Below, in pieces: positions 1 to 8,374 of a stretch of 64,000 bases of DNA (the stretch's first letter is position 1; every line of letters begins with the position of its first letter). Under the pieces are notes generated by a model. It made no database searches. It was not told the DNA's origin and worked only from the letters and a program-made list of their open reading frames with translations. Location of the stretch: positions 4,030,001-4,094,000 of the forward strand of contig NZ_CP035042.1 in assembly GCF_009834345.1 (NCBI RefSeq), given 5' to 3'. A program made the translations under genes and the position numbers. This stretch comes from Billgrantia tianxiuensis (GTDB taxonomy: Bacteria > Pseudomonadota > Gammaproteobacteria > Pseudomonadales > Halomonadaceae).

Positions 1-13
1 GATAAATAAAGGC

Positions 14-39
14 GCCTCGGAGGCTGTGCCGCCCGAGGC
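14..39 (+). terminator. Hairpin upstream of the cupredoxin gene
   Basis: Seven-base arms GCCTCGG (14-20) and CCGAGGC (33-39) can pair across a 12-base loop. No T-tract follows on the + strand, so it may be the tail structure of a gene lying before the window or a 5' UTR structure of the cupredoxin gene. Function is uncertain. Confidence 0.3.
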
Positions 40-66
40 CTTGCTGACCGCAACAGGCGGTATTCG

Positions 67-489
67 ATGAACATTGCGATCCCCACTCGCCGCGCATGGC
101 TGGCGCTACTCATCGCCATGGGGCTGGCCGGGAGCCAGGCATGGGGCGACACCCCGATCGAGGTGGTGCCTGTCGCCGATGATGGCGTGCAGCGGGTCAC
201 CCTGGTCGGCGGTAGCTACTACTTCGAGCCCGAGCATATCGTGGTGAGGGCTGGCGTGCCGGTGGAACTGCAGGCGCGCCGGCGGTCCGGCCTCGCTCCT
301 CACAACCTCGTGATCCGCTCTGCCCCGATGGGGATCGATATCGAGGCCTCGCTTGCGACCGAGCCGACTACGATCCGCTTTACCCCCGAGGTACCGGGAC
401 GCGTCGAGTTCTATTGTGATGAGCGTCTGCTGTTTCTCCCCAGCCACCGTGACCGCGGCATGGTCGGTGTACTGGAGGTAGTCGAGTGA
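67..489 (+). CDS. Periplasmic cupredoxin-domain protein
   Basis: A 140-residue secreted small copper protein. The N-terminus is a signal peptide (TRR followed by a hydrophobic stretch, cleavage expected near AWG-D at about residue 27). The rest is one cupredoxin fold with the ligand order of a type 1 copper site: His in APHNL, Cys in FYCDE, His in PSHRDRG and Met in GMVG close to the C-terminus. Family knowledge suggests electron transfer or copper handling in the periplasm; no redox partner is adjacent. Upstream sequence offers only a weak ribosome site, but the signal peptide begins right at this ATG. It is followed after 78 bases by the TVP38 gene on the same strand. The copCD pair at the far end of the window is too distant to count as linked. 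Confidence 0.75.
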   Translation: MNIAIPTRRAWLALLIAMGLAGSQAWGDTPIEVVPVADDGVQRVTLVGGSYYFEPEHIVVRAGVPVELQARRRSGLAPHNLVIRSAPMGIDIEASLATEPTTIRFTPEVPGRVEFYCDERLLFLPSHRDRGMVGVLEVVE

Positions 490-567
490 ACCACGCGGTT
501 TTCCCGATTTGGCCGTAGCGAACGGCCCCGCCTATGCTGAAGCCACGCTCCTGCGCAGGCCGCCCGC

Positions 568-1257
568 ATGTCCCGCAAGGTCCTCCTCGTCCTCGCCGCC
601 CTGGTAACGCTCACCCTGCTGGGGTTCCTGTGGCAGTGGCTGGCCGCGCGCGACATGTTCGACGCCAACACGCTCTTCACCATGCTGCAAGGCTCGTTGG
701 CCTGGCGCGACCGGCCCTGGGCCGGCGCCGTGGTGGTTGTCGTCTTCGTCGTCGCCTCACTGGTACTGTTTCCGCTGAGCGTGCTGGTGGTGCTGGCAGG
801 GCTGATCTTCGGTTCCGTATGGGGCTTCGTCTACTCGCTCATCGGTACACTTCTCGGTGCCGTCGCCACCTTCTGGGTGGGGCGCTGGCTAGGACGTGAC
901 GCCTTGCTGCGCTATGGCGGTACACGACTGGTCAGCCTCTCGCGCTACCTGGCAGGGCGCGGCGTACGCACCATGACCGTGCTCAATCTACTGCCCCTGG
1001 CCCCCTATACGCTGACCAACCTGCTCGCCGGCGCGTTTCACATCCGCTTTCGCGACTACATGCTGGGAACCTTCATCGGCGCCACACCGGGTCTGGCTGG
1101 TATCATTCTGCTGAGCAGCCAGCTCGGCACGCTACTGACCGCCGAGGATCGCCGTGAGCTGGCCTGGGCGGCGGGAGGCATCGTCGCGGGCCTCGCCCTG
1201 CTCTACGCCCTCAAACGCTACGCCGATACCCGCCAACGGCGGCGACGCCGCCACTGA
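568..1257 (+). CDS. TVP38/TMEM64 (VTT/DedA-superfamily) membrane protein
   Basis: A 229-residue inner-membrane protein. A first hydrophobic segment at residues 4-24 is followed by a VTT (SNARE-associated) domain from about residue 50 to 190, with the typical re-entrant signature LIFGSVWGFVYSL and a glycine-rich segment around GTLLGAVATFWVGRWLGRD. A last membrane span is near residues 198-216, followed by a strongly basic tail (RQRRRRRH), which suits a cytoplasmic C-terminus. Proteins of this superfamily have been linked to lipid scrambling or transport and membrane integrity; the substrate of this one cannot be told. It ends three bases before the convergent stop of the LysR gene. Confidence 0.82.
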   Translation: MSRKVLLVLAALVTLTLLGFLWQWLAARDMFDANTLFTMLQGSLAWRDRPWAGAVVVVVFVVASLVLFPLSVLVVLAGLIFGSVWGFVYSLIGTLLGAVATFWVGRWLGRDALLRYGGTRLVSLSRYLAGRGVRTMTVLNLLPLAPYTLTNLLAGAFHIRFRDYMLGTFIGATPGLAGIILLSSQLGTLLTAEDRRELAWAAGGIVAGLALLYALKRYADTRQRRRRRH

Positions 1258-1260
1258 CGG

Positions 1261-2184
1261 TCAGGGGGCGTCGCTCAGCGCCGGCACCCGGCCCGGCATG
1301 CCCTCCTCAAGAAACGCCACGAAGGCGCGAATGCGCGCCGGCACGTGGCGCCGTTGCTGATAGACAGCATGGAAATCGGCACGCACCCCGCGCCACTCGG
1401 GCAGCAGCTCGACCAGCCGGCCATGTGCCAGATGATGGTGGATGTCCCACCAGGAGCGCAGCACAATACCGTGACCGTCGAGGGCCAATTGCACGATGAC
1501 TTCGCCATCATTGCTGGCCAGCGGGCCGGCCACCTTGACCGCCTGCTCTTCCCCACTGTCGCTGCGGCGATGAAAACGCCATACGGCGTAGTCGCTTTCG
1601 TTCTCGCGCAGTATCAGGCAGGGATGGGTGGCGAGATCGGCGGGCGACGCCAAGGACGCCATGCGTGCCACGTAATCGGGAGAGGCGCACAGCACCCGCC
1701 GGTTGGCGAGGATGCGTCGCGCCACCAGGCGCGAATCGGGCGGTTCTCCCACGCGAATGCCAACGTCGAAGCCCTGTTCACCCAGGCTCAACGGATAGTT
1801 GGAGAGTTCCAGCGTCGCCTCGACGCCTGGATGACGCGCACAGAATTCCGACAGCAGCGGCGCCACGTGACGGCGGCCGAAGCCAAAGGTGGCGTTGACC
1901 CTGAGCGGTCCCGAGAGGGCCGCCTGCTGCTCGCCCAGCGCCTCCTCCAGTTCGGCCAGTTCCTCGAGGATGGCCGCCCCGCGCTCCAAGTAGCGCTCGC
2001 CCTCGGCGGTCAGCGACAGGCGCCGCGTGGTACGGCTGGCCAACTCCACGCCCAGGCGCGCCTCGAGCTGCTTGAGACGCTTGCTCACGGCCGACAGCGA
2101 CAGGCCCAGATCGCGCGCCGTGGCCGTCAGACTGCCGGCACGCGCCAGTTGCTGGAAGAAGACCAGGTCATCGAGCTGAGCCAT
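1261..2184 (-). CDS. LysR-family transcriptional regulator
   Basis: A 307-residue LTTR. The N-terminal winged helix is clear (FFQQLARAGSLTATARDLGL, SLSAVSKRLKQLE, at residues 5-65), followed by a substrate-binding domain of the CrgA/PA-type seen in single-target LysR proteins (about 90-290). The ATG at 2184 is preferred over an in-frame GTG at 2196 because GGAG lies eight bases before it. It is divergent from the dehalogenase-like hydrolase and tartrate dehydrogenase genes (102-base gap), the classic layout of an LTTR and its target operon. A 5-4-5 dyad in that gap is a candidate operator. The inducer is unknown; a hydroxy- or halo-acid is a guess from the target genes. Confidence 0.85.
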   Translation of the reverse strand: MAQLDDLVFFQQLARAGSLTATARDLGLSLSAVSKRLKQLEARLGVELASRTTRRLSLTAEGERYLERGAAILEELAELEEALGEQQAALSGPLRVNATFGFGRRHVAPLLSEFCARHPGVEATLELSNYPLSLGEQGFDVGIRVGEPPDSRLVARRILANRRVLCASPDYVARMASLASPADLATHPCLILRENESDYAVWRFHRRSDSGEEQAVKVAGPLASNDGEVIVQLALDGHGIVLRSWWDIHHHLAHGRLVELLPEWRGVRADFHAVYQQRRHVPARIRAFVAFLEEGMPGRVPALSDAP

Positions 2185-2207
2185 GTCACTCTCCACTCTC
2201 GTTCAAT

Positions 2208-2221
2208 AATGGCTTTCCATT
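2208..2221. promoter_or_regulatory. Candidate LysR operator dyad
   Basis: Perfect inverted repeat AATGG-CTTT-CCATT in the divergent LysR/hydrolase intergenic region, about 25 bases upstream of the LysR start and 65 bases upstream of the hydrolase start. LTTR recognition boxes are short interrupted dyads in this position, although a T-N11-A core is not obvious here. Inference from position and symmetry only. Confidence 0.35.
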
Positions 2222-2286
2222 CAGCCCGATTATCTCCTTGAAGCCAAGGGCTAGACTGGGACAGTCAGAATTCGGAGGAAGCACTC

Positions 2287-3171
2287 ATGTTCGAGGGATT
2301 CCGTACGTTCGACATCGCCCACGGCGACATTCGCATCCACGGCCGCATCGGCGGCTCGGGGCCACCCCTGCTGTTGCTGCACGGCCATCCCCAGACCCAC
2401 GTGATCTGGCATCGCCTGGCCGAGCCGCTGGCAAGCCGCTACACCGTGGTGGCCACCGACCTGCGCGGCTATGGCGATTCGTCGAAGCCACCCGGCGAGC
2501 CGGATCATGCCAACTACAGCAAGCGTGCCATGGCCGACGACCAGGTTGCGGTCATGCGCGAGCTGGGCTTCGAGCGCTTCTTCCTGTGCGGCCACGACCG
2601 CGGCGGGCGCGTCGCCCATCGCCTGGTCATGGATCATCCCGAGGCGGTGGAAAAACTGATGCTGCTCGATATCGCCCCGACGCTTGCCATGTACGAGCAG
2701 ACCGACCGCACCTTTGCCACCGCCTATTTCCACTGGTTCTTCCTGATCCAGCCCGCGCCGCTGCCGGAGACCCTGATCGAGGCCTCGCCCGCCGACTACA
2801 TCACCCGCACCATGGGCGGGCGTCATGCCAGCCTCGACGCCTTCGACCCGGCAGCCATCGCCGAATACCAGCGCTGCCTGGCTCAGCCCGGTGCCGCCCA
2901 CGCCCTATGCGAGGACTACCGAGCGTCGAACACAATCGACCTGGAGCACGACCGCGCCGACCGGGCGGCGGGACGCCGCATCGGCTGCCCGGTCAGCGTG
3001 CTGTGGGGCAAGCACGGCATCATCGAGCGCTGCTTCGACCCGCTGGCGGAATGGCGAGCCGTGGCCGAACGGGTCGAGGGCGAAGCCCTACCCTGCGGCC
3101 ACTACATTCCTGAGGAAGCGCCTGAAACGCTGTATTCACGCATTACTCAATTCATGACCACCCCCACCTGA
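2287..3171 (+). CDS. Haloacetate/fluoroacetate dehalogenase-like alpha/beta hydrolase
   Basis: A 294-residue alpha/beta hydrolase. The oxyanion-hole motif HGHPQT is at residues 32-37 and the nucleophile elbow reads GHDRGGR, with Asp104 in place of Ser, followed by Arg105 and Arg108. Fluoroacetate dehalogenases use exactly an Asp nucleophile followed by these two carboxylate-binding arginines, plus a His-Trp-Tyr halide pocket; here His149-Trp150 (YFHWFF) and Tyr211 (EDYRAS) stand in the matching places, and the catalytic His is His272 (CGHY). The predicted reaction is hydrolytic dehalogenation of short 2-haloacids to 2-hydroxyacids. A GGAGG ribosome site lies just upstream. It is cotranscribed with the tartrate/D-malate dehydrogenase gene 10 bases downstream. 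The exact substrate is not provable from sequence; an epoxide hydrolase is the main alternative. Confidence 0.75.
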   Translation: MFEGFRTFDIAHGDIRIHGRIGGSGPPLLLLHGHPQTHVIWHRLAEPLASRYTVVATDLRGYGDSSKPPGEPDHANYSKRAMADDQVAVMRELGFERFFLCGHDRGGRVAHRLVMDHPEAVEKLMLLDIAPTLAMYEQTDRTFATAYFHWFFLIQPAPLPETLIEASPADYITRTMGGRHASLDAFDPAAIAEYQRCLAQPGAAHALCEDYRASNTIDLEHDRADRAAGRRIGCPVSVLWGKHGIIERCFDPLAEWRAVAERVEGEALPCGHYIPEEAPETLYSRITQFMTTPT

Positions 3172-3181
3172 GGATTCGACC

Positions 3182-4255
3182 ATGACCCATCGTATCGCTG
3201 TGATTCCCGGCGACGGCATCGGCAACGAAGTGATGCCGGAAGGCCTACGCGTTCTCGAAGCCGTTGCCAAGCGCTTCGACATCGACCTGGCCTTCGAGCA
3301 CTTCGACTTCGCCTGCTGCGATTATTACGCCAAGCACGGCAAGATGATGCCCGACGACTGGTTCGAGCAGCTCAAGGACTTCGACGCCATCTTTTACGGC
3401 GCGGTGGGCTGGCCCGACACGGTGCCGGACCATATCTCGCTGTGGGGCTCGCTGCTGCAGTTCCGCCGCCAGTTCGATCAGTACATCAACCTGCGCCCGT
3501 GCAAGCTGCTGCCTGGGATCAAGAGCCCGCTGGCCGACCGCAAGCCCGGCGACATCGACTTCTACGTGGTGCGCGAGAACACCGAGGGCGAGTACTCCAG
3601 CGTCGGTGGCAAGATGTTCGAGGGCACCGAGCGCGAGGTGGTGATCCAAGAAACGGTGATGACCCGCCACGGCACCGACCGGGTGCTCAAGTTCGCCTTC
3701 GAGCTGGCCCAGAGCCGGCCGCGGAAGAAGCTCACCTCGGCCACCAAGTCCAACGGCATCGCCATCACCATGCCATGGTGGGACGAGCGGGTCGTGGCCA
3801 TGTCGGGCAACTATCCCGAGGTCAGCGTCGACAAGTTCCACATCGACATCCTCACCGCCAACTTCGTCATGCATCCCGACTGGTTCGACGTGGTGGTGGC
3901 CAGCAACCTGTTCGGCGACATCCTCTCCGACCTGGGCCCGGCCTGTACCGGGACCATCGGCGTGGCGCCCTCGGCCAACATCAATCCCGAGGGCACCTTC
4001 CCGAGCCTGTTCGAACCGGTCCACGGCAGCGCCCCGGACATCGCCGGCAAGGGCATTGCCAACCCCATCGGTCAGATCTGGTCCGGCGCCATGATGCTGG
4101 AGCACCTGGGCCACAAGGAGGCTGCCGACGCCATCGTCACTGCCTTCGAAGCGGTACTGGCAGAGGCCGACCCGGCCGTGCTGACGCCGGACGTTCGCGG
4201 CCAGGGCAGTACCGAGACCCTGGGCCGGGCCATCGCCGAGCGGGTAGCTTCGTAA
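3182..4255 (+). CDS. Tartrate dehydrogenase / D-malate dehydrogenase (decarboxylating)
   Basis: A 357-residue member of the isocitrate/isopropylmalate dehydrogenase superfamily, of the TtuC/DmlA branch. The N-terminus IAVIPGDGIGNEVMPEG is the nucleotide-binding opening of the family; substrate-binding arginines sit in the QYINLRP region and VVRENTEGEYSS is the phosphate-loop-like segment. The metal-binding aspartates lie in VVASNLFGDILSDLGP and the C-terminal signature is LFEPVHGSAPDIAGKG. It oxidises tartrate, D-malate or a related 2-hydroxyacid with NAD and a divalent metal. It follows the dehalogenase-like gene by 10 bases, so the pair may process a 2-hydroxyacid made by that enzyme. LeuB is excluded by the divergent substrate segment and the lack of leuCD. 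Confidence 0.85.
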   Translation: MTHRIAVIPGDGIGNEVMPEGLRVLEAVAKRFDIDLAFEHFDFACCDYYAKHGKMMPDDWFEQLKDFDAIFYGAVGWPDTVPDHISLWGSLLQFRRQFDQYINLRPCKLLPGIKSPLADRKPGDIDFYVVRENTEGEYSSVGGKMFEGTEREVVIQETVMTRHGTDRVLKFAFELAQSRPRKKLTSATKSNGIAITMPWWDERVVAMSGNYPEVSVDKFHIDILTANFVMHPDWFDVVVASNLFGDILSDLGPACTGTIGVAPSANINPEGTFPSLFEPVHGSAPDIAGKGIANPIGQIWSGAMMLEHLGHKEAADAIVTAFEAVLAEADPAVLTPDVRGQGSTETLGRAIAERVAS

Positions 4256-4278
4256 GCATCCGACGCCAAGCGTAAACA

Positions 4279-4299
4279 GAGCCGACGGCCTGTCGGCTC
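4279..4299 (+). terminator. Hairpin after tartrate dehydrogenase gene
   Basis: Eight-base perfect stem GAGCCGAC / GTCGGCTC (4279-4286 and 4292-4299) around a five-base loop, 23 bases after the stop codon. No T-run follows, so it may need Rho or act as a 3' stabiliser. The rest of the gap up to 4527 holds only a small dyad (GAAGAA-GA-TTCTTC, 4457-4470) and presumably the promoter of the next gene. Confidence 0.55.
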
Positions 4300-4527
4300 T
4301 CAGGCAGGCCATTGAGAGATAGCGACCTGCCCTGCCTGGGTGTCTCACACTCACGACTTGATCCGTGTTAACTCGATGCCCGTGAGAACGAAACAGGCAC
4401 TCTCCTGCGTCAAGTTCTGCTTGGTTTTCGTTTCCACTCGGTAAGTGCCGGCCTTTGAAGAAGATTCTTCGTCTAGCCTGATCATTGCAAGCTCACTAGG
4501 GCAAAGCGCAATGAAAGGAGAACAGGC

Positions 4528-5409
4528 ATGAAAAGGACAGCAATCGCCATCGCAGTGGGCGCCTTGAGCACTGGACTGACCCAGGGCGTCCTCGCCCAGG
4601 ATGAGGATGCGCAGCTGCGCGAGCCGCAGCAGGCAACCGAGGAGAGCGATCAGGATCAGTTTGAAGGTGAGAGTGCCGGCGAGCCGGGAGAAACCGGCTT
4701 CGACCCCCAGGATCAAGGCCAGCAGCCCTATTCTGGAGAAGGTGAGTCTGGAGAGGGCGAGGCCGAAGGTCAGGGTCAAGCCGAGGTTCAGATCGAGGAA
4801 GAGCCGGCTGACGTGAACGTCGACCAAGAGCCTGCCGAGGTTCAGGTTGAGCAGGAGCCACCCGATGTGACCGTCGAGCAGCAGCCGCCGGAAGTCACCA
4901 TCGAGCAGGAGGACCCCAACGTCGAGGTCGACCAGGCCGAGCCCAACGTCACCGTCGAGGAGACGGGTGAAGCCGATGTCGAGGTCCAGCCGGCCGATGA
5001 GGCCGAGGCAGAACTACGTGATCCGGACGAACAGGAGCAAGATCAGCAGCAACAAGACGCTGATCAGGCTGCTCAGGGTCAGGACGCTCAAGGACAGGGC
5101 ATCCAGGTCAGCGAACTCGAGGGACGCGATCTCGTCAATCAGGATGGCGAGGAACTCGGCGACATCGATCGCGTGGTGCGCGATACCCAGGGTAACGACA
5201 CTTATGTGGTCGTGAGCGAAGGTGGCTTCCTCGGTTTCGGCGAGGATGAAATTGCCTACCCGGTTTCCGACCTCGAAATTCGCTCGGAGGGTGAAGTCGT
5301 CCTTCAGTCCCAAAGCGGTGAACGCGCCGCCAACGAGCTTGATGACGACAACTTCGAGGAACTGGACGGGGATGAACGCGTGAATGAACCCAACCAGGGC
5401 ATGAACTGA
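4528..5409 (+). CDS. Secreted acidic repeat protein with C-terminal PRC-barrel domain
   Basis: A 293-residue protein in three parts. Residues 1-23 are a signal peptide ending VLAQ. Residues 24-190 are a highly acidic, Gln/Glu/Pro-rich low-complexity region holding about six imperfect repeats of a pattern V-(D/E)-Q-E-x-P-(D/E)-V (about residues 90-150), with almost no basic residues. Residues about 190-270 form a PRC-barrel (GIQVSELEGRDLVNQDGEEL then VSEGGFLGFGEDEIAYP). PRC-barrels mediate RNA or protein contacts and occur in envelope or stress proteins; a role in periplasmic acid or osmotic buffering is only a guess. The acidic composition fits a halophile's exported proteome. It is a single gene ended by a strong bidirectional terminator shared with wrbA. 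Confidence 0.75.
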   Translation: MKRTAIAIAVGALSTGLTQGVLAQDEDAQLREPQQATEESDQDQFEGESAGEPGETGFDPQDQGQQPYSGEGESGEGEAEGQGQAEVQIEEEPADVNVDQEPAEVQVEQEPPDVTVEQQPPEVTIEQEDPNVEVDQAEPNVTVEETGEADVEVQPADEAEAELRDPDEQEQDQQQQDADQAAQGQDAQGQGIQVSELEGRDLVNQDGEELGDIDRVVRDTQGNDTYVVVSEGGFLGFGEDEIAYPVSDLEIRSEGEVVLQSQSGERAANELDDDNFEELDGDERVNEPNQGMN

Positions 5410-5434
5410 GCGAATGAGAGAAGCCCGAATGAGA

Positions 5435-5457
5435 AAGGCGCGGCCATGCCGCGCCTT
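5435..5457. terminator. Bidirectional terminator between PRC-barrel gene and wrbA
   Basis: Perfect ten-base stem AAGGCGCGGC / GCCGCGCCTT (5435-5444 and 5448-5457) with a three-base loop. It lies between two convergent genes; on the + strand it is followed by CTTCGTG, and on the - strand by a TCTC-rich run. It is a good Rho-independent terminator for the + strand gene and likely serves both. Confidence 0.75.
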
Positions 5458-5482
5458 CTTCGTGCCTGATCAACATCTCTGG

Positions 5483-6079
5483 TCAGGCTGCCAGCTTGAG
5501 CGCGACCTCGGCAACGCTGCGCCCCTGCAGGCGGGCCAGTTCCAGTTCGTGCTCGGTCGGCTGACGCGAGTTATCGGCCCCGGCCAGGGTCGAAGCGCCA
5601 TAGGGCGAGCCCCCTTGTACGCTGGAAATGTCGAACTGCGACTCCAGCCCATAGCCGATCGGCAGGATCAACATGCCATGATGCGCCAGAGTGGTCCACG
5701 AGGTCATGATGGTGGTCTCGTTGCCGCCCCCGGTACCGGTCGAGGTAAACACACTGCCTACCTTTCCGCGTAGCACGCCCTTGGCCCAAAGGCTGCCGGT
5801 CTGGTCGAGGAAGGTGCGCATCTGCCCGGTCATGTTGCCGAAGCGGGTGGGCGTGCCGAAGATCACCGCGTCATAATCGGCCAGCTCCTGAGGCTTTGCC
5901 TCGGGAGTATCGAAGGTCTTGCCGCCCGCCTTGGCAAAAGCCTCCGGATCCATGGTTTCGGGTACGCGCTTCACGTCGACCGCGACCCCGTCGACCTGGC
6001 GAACGCCTTCCGCGACCGCCTTGGCCAAGGTGTCGATATGGCCGTACATGGAGTGATAGAGCACGAGTACCTTGGTCAT
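5483..6079 (-). CDS. wrbA: NAD(P)H:quinone oxidoreductase, WrbA type
   Basis: A 198-residue flavodoxin-fold protein. The FMN phosphate loop is at the N-terminus (LYHSMYGH, residues 7-14), [19 protein letters not shown] is the family's second FMN-contact motif, and [10 protein letters not shown] plus ILPIGYG follow. It reduces quinones by two electrons and protects against redox cycling. The ATG at 6079 is chosen because AAAGGAGG lies eight bases upstream; an upstream in-frame codon at 6109 adds ten charged residues not typical of the family. It is convergent with the PRC-barrel gene, and the methyltransferase gene upstream is on the same strand with a 114-base gap. Confidence 0.92.
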   Translation of the reverse strand: MTKVLVLYHSMYGHIDTLAKAVAEGVRQVDGVAVDVKRVPETMDPEAFAKAGGKTFDTPEAKPQELADYDAVIFGTPTRFGNMTGQMRTFLDQTGSLWAKGVLRGKVGSVFTSTGTGGGNETTIMTSWTTLAHHGMLILPIGYGLESQFDISSVQGGSPYGASTLAGADNSRQPTEHELELARLQGRSVAEVALKLAA

Positions 6080-6193
6080 CTTGCGCCTCCTTTCATCGTT
6101 GCCATCCAAACGCCGGCATCGCCAGCGAGTGCCTACAGCATAGAAAGGGATGCGATGAAGAACAGCGAAGCATTTCGTTCGCCCACTTCGATA

Positions 6194-7093
6194 TTATCGA
6201 TGCCCGAGCCGCCAGACTCCCTGGAGCACCCGCACCTTGCCGGCCGCCAGGTTGTCGCGCAGGTTGCGTCCCATCTGCACGAAGTCGCTGCCGAAGATCA
6301 ACGTGGGGCCAGGCAGCGCAGATGCCTGCTGGCGAGTCTCGCCGGGGCCGCTCTCGCACCGGCTGTGCTCCTGACGCCAGGCCAGGGCCGCCTGGGTGAC
6401 GTCCTCGATGCTCAGCGGCTCGAAACCAGCCAGCGCCATCGCACGCTCGAGCTGCTGCCGATTGCGCAGATGACTGGTATCGGGGGTACGCGCCCAGGGC
6501 ACGGGCAGTGTCAGGGGCGCGGGATTGTCGCCAGCCACGACCTCATGCAGCAACACACGGCCGCCGGGTACCAGCAGGCGATGCCATTCGGCCAGCACAC
6601 GCGGTACCTGTGGCATGTTCATCAGGGCATGCTGGCACCAGACCACCTCGAAGCTATCCGCCGTTAGCGGCACACTGGCGGCATCGGCGCACAGGAAGTG
6701 GGTATGCTTGGCCAGTCCAGTGGCCGCGCTGAGCCAGCTCGCCACCTCGATGAAGCTCGCGGTGATGTCGACTCCGGCCACATCGCAACCGAACTCAGCG
6801 GCCAGCAGCCGGCTCGTGCCACCCGTACCGCAGCCCACGTCGAGCACGCGCTCGCCTTTTTCGAGCCCACCCAGTGCGGCCAGCGCACGACTGGCACTGC
6901 GCCCACCGAGATGAAGCTGATCGATACCGGCCACATCATCCAGGCTCAAGTGCTCCGGGTCGTGCCCCGCCGCCAGGAATGCCTCGCGCAGGCGGGCCAG
7001 CAGGGGCTGGCCTTCGTGTGCGCTAGCGGCATCGTAGTGAGCATTGAGCCGGCCAGCGTGTTCAGGTGTCATCTCGCTGCGGGCGGTTGGCAT
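6194..7093 (-). CDS. Class I SAM-dependent methyltransferase
   Basis: A 299-residue methyltransferase with motif I LDVGCGTGGTSRLLA, the acidic ribose-binding residue in VAGVDIT and the post-I segment VVWCQHALMNMP. N-terminal helices (about 1-65) include a segment like those of glycine/sarcosine-type and small-molecule methyltransferases (GIDQLHLGGRSAS). The start at 7093 is chosen because GAGGAG lies eight bases before it. The substrate is unknown; betaine synthesis from glycine is possible in a halophile, but the usual pair of sarcosine methyltransferases is not present here. It is divergent from astE. Confidence 0.8.
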   Translation of the reverse strand: MPTARSEMTPEHAGRLNAHYDAASAHEGQPLLARLREAFLAAGHDPEHLSLDDVAGIDQLHLGGRSASRALAALGGLEKGERVLDVGCGTGGTSRLLAAEFGCDVAGVDITASFIEVASWLSAATGLAKHTHFLCADAASVPLTADSFEVVWCQHALMNMPQVPRVLAEWHRLLVPGGRVLLHEVVAGDNPAPLTLPVPWARTPDTSHLRNRQQLERAMALAGFEPLSIEDVTQAALAWRQEHSRCESGPGETRQQASALPGPTLIFGSDFVQMGRNLRDNLAAGKVRVLQGVWRLGHR

Positions 7094-7308
7094 ATCGAGG
7101 CTCCTCGCCATCCGGATCAGGAGGGTCCAGCATAGCCTTCGCCCGGTGCTGCCCCCATTGACCAAAGGTCGGCACGCCCAGTTTCAATATCGCACCTGGG
7201 CTTTCACCAGCCCGACGCTCGGGCTTGTACGTTTTCCCGGTGCGCAGGAAGGTGGCCTTGGTTGCACCATCCTGTTCACTATCAACGACTCACTACCCCG
7301 GACACAGC

Positions 7309-8295
7309 ATGTTGTCGGAATGGATCGAGCATAGCCTTGAAGATATCAGCCCCAGATCGCGCAGCGGTCGGCTGCGCGGTGGCACCTACACCCTGCATGC
7401 ACCGGGCATTCTCGAGCTGACCCCCAGCGAATGCCGCAAGACGGCGCACGCCTGCGTGGTGTCGGCAGGCATCCACGGCAACGAGACAGCGCCCATCGAG
7501 CTGCTCGGCGACTGCCTGGCGCGCATCGAAGCGGGCATGCTGCCGCTGGGCGCCCCGGCGCTGATCATCCTCGGCAACCTCGAGGCCATTCGTCGCGCCG
7601 AGCGCTACGTAACCACCAATCTCAATCGACTGTTCCGCCGCGACCTCGACGAAACCGGCCTGGAACCGGATCGCGCCCGTCAATTGATGGACGCCGTGGA
7701 TGCCTTCTACGCCCGCCATCCCGGCCGAGAGCGACTCCACTACGACCTGCACACGGCGATTCGCGATAGCCGTTTCCCGCGCTTCGCCGTCGAGCCCTTC
7801 GCCGATGCGGCCACGCGTCCCGAGCAGTGGCGCTGGCTGGCGGAAGCGAATATCCAGGCGGTATTGCATCAGCATCAGCACAGCTGGACGTTTTCGCACT
7901 ACTCAAAGCACTATCATCAGGCCCAGGCCTTCACCCTGGAGCTGGGGCGGGTCAACCCCTTCGGCCACAACGATCTTATCCCGCTGGTGCCGATGGCCCG
8001 GCTTATCGAAGCCCTGCTGGAAGGACGCGAGCCACGGGGAGCCGATCCCGCGCGCATGGTGTTCTTCCGGGTCGCCCATGAGCTGCGGCGCCACTCCGCC
8101 GACTTTCGCTTGTGCTTTCCCGACGATACGCCGAACTTCACTGAGTTCGCGCCCGGCAGCCGGCTCGCCGAGGATGCCGAGGCCGGCCCCTTCACCGTCG
8201 AGGGCGAGCCTCTAAGCGTGGTATTTCCCAATGCCGAGGTCGAGCTGGGTGCGCGTGCCGCGCTATTGGCCCGACCAGCCTCACCGCCTGGCTAA
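7309..8295 (+). CDS. astE: Succinylglutamate desuccinylase
   Basis: A 328-residue zinc carboxypeptidase-like enzyme of the AstE/aspartoacylase family, the last step of the arginine succinyltransferase pathway: N-succinylglutamate to succinate and glutamate. The zinc site is visible as GIHGNETAPIE (His and Glu) and HYDLHTAIR (third ligand His), and the general-base Glu lies in FTLELGRVNPFG. The ATG at 7309 gives the normal family start (MLSEWIEHS); the open frame extends upstream without coding character. astCABD are not in the window, so astE is detached from its pathway here, but a basic amino-acid ABC transporter follows 240 bases downstream, consistent with an arginine/ornithine use. Confidence 0.88.
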   Translation: MLSEWIEHSLEDISPRSRSGRLRGGTYTLHAPGILELTPSECRKTAHACVVSAGIHGNETAPIELLGDCLARIEAGMLPLGAPALIILGNLEAIRRAERYVTTNLNRLFRRDLDETGLEPDRARQLMDAVDAFYARHPGRERLHYDLHTAIRDSRFPRFAVEPFADAATRPEQWRWLAEANIQAVLHQHQHSWTFSHYSKHYHQAQAFTLELGRVNPFGHNDLIPLVPMARLIEALLEGREPRGADPARMVFFRVAHELRRHSADFRLCFPDDTPNFTEFAPGSRLAEDAEAGPFTVEGEPLSVVFPNAEVELGARAALLARPASPPG

Positions 8296-8374
8296 GGCAT
8301 AGGAATAAAAATCCAAAACATGTAGTTCTTCAGCAAATTTTTCTCGATAGATAACAATAACCAGGAGCCTTTTG

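Noticed and set aside
3245..4354. Long open frame (369 codons) on the minus strand
   Set aside because: It is antisense to the tartrate dehydrogenase gene, Val/Gly/His-rich as expected of a shadow frame, with no domain or ribosome site.
4457..4470. Dyad GAAGAA-GA-TTCTTC upstream of the PRC-barrel gene as an operator
   Set aside because: Short, with low-complexity arms, and no known regulator consensus matches; noted only inside a neighbouring entry.
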